The position numbers and the translations under genes were made by a program. Positions 13,022 to 17,047 of a DNA stretch of 17,047 nt are shown one piece after another; the stretch's first letter is position 1, and every line of letters starts with the position of its first letter. Location: the NCBI GenBank assembly GCA_032125995.1, contig JAQBBQ010000171.1:1-17047 (forward strand), written 5' to 3'. The notes beneath the pieces were generated by a model that worked only from the letters and a program-made list of their open reading frames with translations, had not been told where the DNA came from and made no database searches. Source of the DNA: SG8-39 sp032125995. GTDB taxonomy: Bacteria; Pseudomonadota; Gammaproteobacteria; Burkholderiales; SG8-39.

Positions 13022-14454
13022 GAGGCGAGGACTCCTTCCGGCGTGGTCGCCGGCATCGGTTGCATCAAAGACCAGTCGGGTTCGGCGCCCGCCGCAAAGC
13101 CCGGGCACTCGAGCGAGCCAATCGCGAGCTGTCCGTCGCGGATCGCGACGCGCACCGCGCCGCGACGGCGTTCGTAGAGGTCGGGGTGCGCGGCAAGAAA
13201 GCGGTCCTGTTCGGCCGGCGACAGATCCGCCATGCCATTCACGTAATGGTGGCCATTGCGCTCGACGTGACGGATGCCGAGCAGCGAGACGAGCGCCAGA
13301 TCCTGCTGCAGCGCGAGGCCGGCCTGGATCGTCAGGTCCTCGCCCGAGAGGAAGAACCTGGGCGCCCCGGCGGGCGCGTCCCGGTTCCACAGTGCACAGC
13401 GCGCCGCGTTGACGATCGACTTGTAGAAGCCTTTGCAGGTCTTCGACGACACGCCCGTGTAGCCGAGCGACCGCGCGCGCGGGAAGGCATCGAGCGTGGC
13501 GTCGGACTCGTCGATGATCACCGGCTTCAGCGCCGCCAGCGCGCGGCAGTCCGCCGCAAGCGCACGCGCACGCTTTACCGGTTGCTCGAAGAACACGATG
13601 CTCGCCGCGAGCTGCGCAAGCGCGGGCGTCTCGAGTACCTTGCGCCAAAGCGCGACCACACCGTCAACGTCGGCGTACTGCTCGTTGCCGTCGAGCGTCG
13701 CCTGATAGCCGCCGGGAATCCGGTCGAGAACGGATGCGATCGCACTTAGCCGCCCGAGGTCCTCGGCGAGATCGCCGCCGACCTTGAGCTTGAACCAGCG
13801 ATGGCCATAGGCGGCGACCACCTCGTCGAGGGTCTCCGGCAACCCGTCATTCACGCGTTGCGTGACGCCTGACGCGTCGGCCGATGTGATCGGATCGACC
13901 AGGCCGACCGTATGGCGCGCGGCGATCGTCGCCTGCGGCGTCAGCGCGGCGAGAAAGGGTTCGAAGGCGAATCCTTCGAGGTCGCCGATGGCTGCGTCGG
14001 GTCCGATGCCGAAGAGGTTGCGCTGCACCGCGGCGGCGAAGGCGACGCCGTGCGCGCGGCACAGCGCGTCGGCGATCGCCTTGTCGAGGAGCGCGGCGCC
14101 ATAGCCAGCTTCCAACCCCTTCGCGCCGAGCGCGGGGTAATGCGCCATGCTGTGGCCGAAGCTGCTTGCCGCGGCGCCATCGAGATAGGCGGCGCCTGCG
14201 TTGTGCAGCGACGCGCGCAGCGCGTCGACGTCCGCCTCGTTCGAGCGCGCCGGATCCTTTTCGAACCATTTCGGCACCATCATTTCGGCGCTCGCGCCCC
14301 AGACTTCGCTGCCGTCCTCGAGCCGGATGCGCACCCGCACGAATGCCTGCGGCGCGCGCTCGAGCGTCACCATGCCGAAGCGAAACGGCAGGCGCAGGAC
14401 GACCGGGCGCTCGAAGAGTTCGACCGTGCGCAGCGTGATGCGCGGCGCGCTCAT
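13018..14454 (-). CDS. Large enolase-superfamily enzyme (mandelate racemase/MLE-like)
   Basis: This 478-residue protein is clearly longer than the usual 360-410 residues of the family. The C-terminal barrel shows K222-L-K224 (WFKLKVGG) on strand 2, D255 (TLDGNEQY), E290 (FFEQP) and D315/E316 (IIDES) as Mg ligands, and K338 (SSKTCKG) on the sixth strand. HVERNGHHYVNG (396-407) follows near the active-site mouth. Members abstract a proton alpha to a carboxylate and racemise, dehydrate or cycloisomerise the substrate. Extra sequence lies in the N-terminal capping part, about residues 60-180. Both ends overlap neighbours by ATGA: the TIM-barrel epimerase upstream and the VOC gene downstream. The reaction is not identifiable; dehydration or cycloisomerisation of a sugar acid is plausible. 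It is not closely similar to the other enolase in this run. Confidence 0.88.
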   Translation of the reverse strand: MSAPRITLRTVELFERPVVLRLPFRFGMVTLERAPQAFVRVRIRLEDGSEVWGASAEMMVPKWFEKDPARSNEADVDALRASLHNAGAAYLDGAAASSFGHSMAHYPALGAKGLEAGYGAALLDKAIADALCRAHGVAFAAAVQRNLFGIGPDAAIGDLEGFAFEPFLAALTPQATIAARHTVGLVDPITSADASGVTQRVNDGLPETLDEVVAAYGHRWFKLKVGGDLAEDLGRLSAIASVLDRIPGGYQATLDGNEQYADVDGVVALWRKVLETPALAQLAASIVFFEQPVKRARALAADCRALAALKPVIIDESDATLDAFPRARSLGYTGVSSKTCKGFYKSIVNAARCALWNRDAPAGAPRFFLSGEDLTIQAGLALQQDLALVSLLGIRHVERNGHHYVNGMADLSPAEQDRFLAAHPDLYERRRGAVRVAIRDGQLAIGSLECPGFAAGAEPDWSLMQPMPATTPEGVLAS

Positions 14455-15284
14455 GCCTCGAGCGCCTCAAGAATCCCGCGCAGGTAGCCGATTGCGCGCG
14501 CTGCGGCGCTCGGCCCGTCGGGCACGTAGTCGAAGGGCTCGACCGCGACATCACCGGTATAACCGGTGCGCTTTAGCGCTGCGAAGAGCGGCGCAAAGGT
14601 CTGCTCGCCCTGCCCCGGGCCGCGCCGGTTGCGGTCATTCACCTGCACATGGGCGATCAAGCCCTTCGGCACCCAGCGCGCGACCAACTCCGGAAGCGAC
14701 TCACGTTCGGCACGCCCCGCCGCACTGCAATCGAGCATCGAGCGCAACGCCGGATTGCCGATGCTCTCCACCAGCGCGTTGGCCTCCTCGAGCGTGTTGA
14801 TGAGCGGCGTCGCGTCCGGCGCGAGCGCCTCGATGCAGTAGATCACGCCCGCCTGCTGCGCGCGCTCGGCCACCGCCGCGAAGCATTCGCGCGCCCGTTC
14901 GGTGGCCGCGGCCCGCGTCTCGCCGGCTTCCACCCTGCGTTGCTGTGGCGAGCCGTGCACCAGATAGCGCCCGCCGAGCGCGGCGCAGAGGTCGACCAGC
15001 GCGAACATCACGTCGAGCGTGCGCTGGCGTACCGCCGCATCCTTGGTACTGATCGACAGCCCGGCGGGCTTGATCAGCAGCCAGTGCAGCCCGGTGACTG
15101 CGATGCCGGCCTCCTCGGCGGCCGCGCGTGCCACCGCGATCTGCGCCGTGCCCATGCGGTGCGGCTGTTCCGACAGCGTGTAGGGCGCCACCTCGAGCCC
15201 GTCGTAGCCGAGCTTGGCTGCGTACTCGCATTGCGCCGGAAACGGCATCGGCGCGATCACTTCGTTGCATAGCGCGATTCGCAT
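14451..15284 (-). CDS. TIM-barrel sugar epimerase/isomerase (D-tagatose 3-epimerase-like fold)
   Basis: This 277-residue metal-dependent epimerase/isomerase belongs to the xylose-isomerase-like TIM-barrel family. GYDGLEVAP (26-34) on the second strand, E152 (CIEAL), D185 (SMLDCSA), H212 (AHVQVND) and E249 (VAVEPF) form the expected two-Glu, Asp, His metal site of ketose 3-epimerase-type enzymes. The ATG at 15284 begins with the first barrel strand MRIALCNEV and lies 52 bases after the MLE-like enolase stop. The stop overlaps the large enolase start by ATGA. It is divergent in sequence from the TIM-barrel gene at 9851-10693, so the two are unlikely to be recent duplicates. Likely substrates are a keto sugar or keto acid, but no specific activity can be assigned. 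Confidence 0.88.
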   Translation of the reverse strand: MRIALCNEVIAPMPFPAQCEYAAKLGYDGLEVAPYTLSEQPHRMGTAQIAVARAAAEEAGIAVTGLHWLLIKPAGLSISTKDAAVRQRTLDVMFALVDLCAALGGRYLVHGSPQQRRVEAGETRAAATERARECFAAVAERAQQAGVIYCIEALAPDATPLINTLEEANALVESIGNPALRSMLDCSAAGRAERESLPELVARWVPKGLIAHVQVNDRNRRGPGQGEQTFAPLFAALKRTGYTGDVAVEPFDYVPDGPSAAARAIGYLRGILEALEA

Positions 15285-15336
15285 CGCGCTATTTTCGCAC
15301 CGCGTTCAGGATCACGTCCGCATCGCCCTGCAGTGC

Positions 15337-16461
15337 CTAGAGCGCAAGCGCCATGGCCGCGATCTTCTTCTCGTCCATCACCACCCCGATACCCGGTCGT
15401 TCGGGCACCAGCGCACTTTGGCCTTCCATCGGCAGTGGCTCGGCGAGGTAGTCCTCCTTGATATGTTGCGGCCCATTGAGGTCGCAGGGATAGTCGATGC
15501 CGTAGGCCGCGAACAGCTGTACCGACGCGGCGAAACCGATCGGCGCATCCATCAGGCCGCTGCCGATCAGCTTGAATCCGGCATTGCGCGCGAGGTCGCA
15601 TAACTGCCGGGCGTAGAAGATGCCACCCATCTTGTTGACCTTGACCACCAGCCCCTCGACCGCATCGCGGCGGATCAGCTCGATCACCAACGGCAGCCCC
15701 ATGGCCGCTTCGTCGAGCGCGATGTTCATGCTCGTCGCCGAGAGCAGCTTCTTCATGCCGTAGAACTCGGCCATTGGAATCGGCTGCTCGAACAGATCGA
15801 TGCCGAGCGCCTCAAAGCCGCGCGCGGCGCGCAGCGCCTGGTCGAGCGTGTAGCCCTGGTTGGCGTCCGGCCATACCGTGCAGCCCTTGGCAAGCGCCAT
15901 CACCGTTCGCACCCGTTCCACGTCGTCCTTCGGGTCGTGTCCGACCTTGACCTTGAACGCGCGGTAGCCCTCCGCGAGGCCTGCTTCGACCGATTTCGCG
16001 AGATCCTTGAGCGCGGGGGCGGAAACGAGATAGGACAGCTCGATGCGGTCGGCACCCTTGGCGCCGAGCCAGGTCTGCAGATTAATGCCGAGCTTCTTGC
16101 ACACCAGGTCGTGCGTGGCGAGATCGAGCGCCGCCTTGGCGATCGGTTGCCCCGGATCGAGGCCCGGTGCGAGCTCGCCGTTCATCGCCGCATGCAGACC
16201 GGCGATGTCGAAGGGATCGCGCCCGATGAGCACGGGCGCAAGCACATGCTTGATCGAGGTGTAGCACGAGTGCACCGTCTCGGCCGACCAGCGCCGGCTC
16301 GGGCCTGCCTCGCCCCAGCCTATGGACCCGTCGTCCGCCGTCATTTTCACCAGAACGAGTTGCTTGCCCTCTTCGATCGTCCGCGACACGCCGCGCGACA
16401 GCGTCGCCACCGCCTTCAGCGGCAGGCGGACCGGCAGCACCTCGATGCGTTCGATTTTCAT
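15337..16461 (-). CDS. MLE-subgroup enolase-superfamily enzyme
   Basis: This 374-residue protein has a typical enolase-superfamily capping domain followed by a barrel. FKVKVG with K170 and K172 on strand 2, D199 (WPDANQGY), E225 (LFEQP) and D250/E251 (ALDEA) as Mg ligands, and K274 (VVKVNKMGG) on strand 6 are the catalytic pattern of the muconate-lactonising-enzyme subgroup. That subgroup includes cycloisomerases, racemases and epimerases. It lacks the histidine-aspartate pair typical of mandelate racemase and of the Agrobacterium galactarolactone cycloisomerase, so that assignment is not favoured. The ATG at 16461 was chosen over an upstream in-frame ATG because it overlaps the tctA stop by ATGA and starts the first strand, MKIERIEVLPVRLPL. 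The substrate is unknown; a carboxylate brought in by the linked transporter is a reasonable guess. Confidence 0.9.
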   Translation of the reverse strand: MKIERIEVLPVRLPLKAVATLSRGVSRTIEEGKQLVLVKMTADDGSIGWGEAGPSRRWSAETVHSCYTSIKHVLAPVLIGRDPFDIAGLHAAMNGELAPGLDPGQPIAKAALDLATHDLVCKKLGINLQTWLGAKGADRIELSYLVSAPALKDLAKSVEAGLAEGYRAFKVKVGHDPKDDVERVRTVMALAKGCTVWPDANQGYTLDQALRAARGFEALGIDLFEQPIPMAEFYGMKKLLSATSMNIALDEAAMGLPLVIELIRRDAVEGLVVKVNKMGGIFYARQLCDLARNAGFKLIGSGLMDAPIGFAASVQLFAAYGIDYPCDLNGPQHIKEDYLAEPLPMEGQSALVPERPGIGVVMDEKKIAAMALAL

Positions 16462-17047
16462 GCGGAATCTCCGGTGGTGGCGCGGACCGCACGCCATTCG
16501 CGCCAGGCGACCGTCGCAATGGTCGCCGCAGCAATTACCAGGAACACGGCCGAGATCGGTCGCGTGAAAAAAATCTCCAGGCTGCCGCGCGACATGATCA
16601 TGCTCTGGCGCAGCGCGACCTCGATCAGCGGACCGAGGATGAAACCGATCAGTAGTGGCGCGACCGGGAAGCCCGACTTGACCATCACGTAACCGAGCAG
16701 ACCGAAGCCGAGCATCGTGAAGATATCGAAGCTGCTGTTGGTCGAGACGAAAACGCCGGTCACCGAAAGCACCATCACCGCCGGAAACAGCAGTTTGTTG
16801 GAAATGCGCGTGGCCTGCACGAAGAGCGGCAGGCCGATACGGCCAATCACGAGGTGAAGCACCGTCGTCACGATCATCATGACGAAGAATGCGGCGACGA
16901 ACGCCGAGTCGCTCTCGAACAGCGCAGGCCCCGGCACCATGCCGTGGACGATAAAGGCGCCGAGCATGATCGCCGTGATGACGTCGCCGGGCACGCCAAG
17001 CGTGAGGAGGGGAATGAAGGTCGATGCCGTCACCGCGTTGTTTCCCG
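16458..17047 (-). CDS. tctA: Tripartite tricarboxylate transporter large permease TctA, partial (C-terminal part)
   Basis: An open frame runs from the right window edge to a stop at 16458. It supplies about 195 residues, roughly the last 40 percent of a normal 500-residue TctA. The first visible segment, GNNAVTASTFIPLLTLGVPGD, matches the conserved second half-repeat motif of TctA proteins (NNA, then IPLLTLGIPG). Several hydrophobic helices follow, including VAPLLIGFILGPLIE, also characteristic of the family. TctA with TctB and the periplasmic TctC imports tri- or dicarboxylates, usually with sodium. The GTG at 17033 is an internal valine, not a start, because the motif continues upstream. 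tctB and tctC are expected just outside the window. The stop overlaps the enolase start by ATGA, tying uptake to that enzyme. Confidence 0.93.
   Translation of the reverse strand, partial: GNNAVTASTFIPLLTLGVPGDVITAIMLGAFIVHGMVPGPALFESDSAFVAAFFVMMIVTTVLHLVIGRIGLPLFVQATRISNKLLFPAVMVLSVTGVFVSTNSSFDIFTMLGFGLLGYVMVKSGFPVAPLLIGFILGPLIEVALRQSMIMSRGSLEIFFTRPISAVFLVIAAATIATVAWREWRAVRATTGDSA

Noticed and set aside
13022..13648. N-terminal extension of the VOC gene
   Set aside because: It only reads the upstream enolase gene in another phase. The ATG at 13021 with its ATGA overlap and first VOC strand is the natural start.
15337..16461. Assignment as galactarolactone cycloisomerase (gci)
   Set aside because: Position near udh is suggestive, but the active-site pattern is of the MLE subgroup with a lysine on strand 6, unlike the mandelate-racemase-type Agrobacterium enzyme as I recall it.
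16462..16497. Upstream in-frame ATG for the MLE-type enolase
   Set aside because: The 12 extra residues (MACGPRHHRRFR) do not fit the family. The ATG at 16461 is coupled to the tctA stop.

Overview
The window looks like a chromosomal piece of a high-G+C proteobacterium, most likely a betaproteobacterium (Burkholderiales or Rhodocyclales type). The reasons are the strong G/C bias at third codon positions, a TRAP transporter and a tripartite tricarboxylate (TctA) transporter in one catabolic region, and short palindromes with a GGGGTC-GACCCC core of the kind seen in such genomes. This placement is inference. No rRNA, tRNA, CRISPR array, integrase or insertion sequence was seen.

Layout. (1) 1-90, minus strand: the first 30 codons of a gene running off the left edge, probably an NTP/NDP-exchange (MFS-like) transporter. 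(2) 91-375: a divergent intergenic region with a weak promoter candidate and an inverted repeat. (3) 376-3432, plus strand: a complete TRAP transporter in the order dctP-dctQ-dctM, with a strong hairpin plus T-tract between dctP and dctQ that probably lowers expression of the membrane subunits relative to the binding protein. (4) 3433-3547: a convergent intergenic region with three copies of a GGGGTC-N-GACCCC palindrome, probably a two-way terminator. (5) 3548-17047, minus strand: a run of twelve genes in one direction. In transcription order they are: partial tctA; MLE-like enolase-superfamily enzyme; TIM-barrel sugar epimerase; a second, larger enolase-superfamily enzyme; VOC-fold protein; Gfo/Idh/MocA dehydrogenase; two-helix membrane protein of unknown function; a second TIM-barrel sugar isomerase; RND periplasmic adaptor; RND efflux permease; uronate dehydrogenase; cog3618-type lactone isomerase/hydrolase.

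How the genes may work together. Seven junctions in the minus-strand run are 4-base ATGA/GTGA start-stop overlaps and one is a 1-base gap. The only larger gaps are 52, 54 and 84 bases, so the run is probably one operon or two or three coupled blocks. The recognisable chemistry is oxidation, epimerisation and dehydration or cycloisomerisation of sugars and sugar acids. Uronate dehydrogenase makes an aldaro-1,5-lactone, and the adjacent amidohydrolase resembles the galactarolactone isomerase that acts next in the oxidative uronate pathway of Agrobacterium. The enolases, TIM-barrel epimerases and Gfo/Idh enzyme look like a peripheral route for a less common sugar acid or glycoside, with TRAP and TctA systems as importers of organic acids. 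The exact substrate cannot be read from the sequence.

The most unusual point is that a full-length RND pump (adaptor plus permease) is joined by start-stop overlap directly to uronate dehydrogenase and the lactone isomerase, which ties efflux to sugar-acid oxidation. Other oddities are a lysine/arginine-rich tail on the uronate dehydrogenase, an unusually long second enolase, a DapB-like nucleotide-binding loop in the Gfo/Idh protein, and the absence of any transcription regulator or outer-membrane channel gene within the window.
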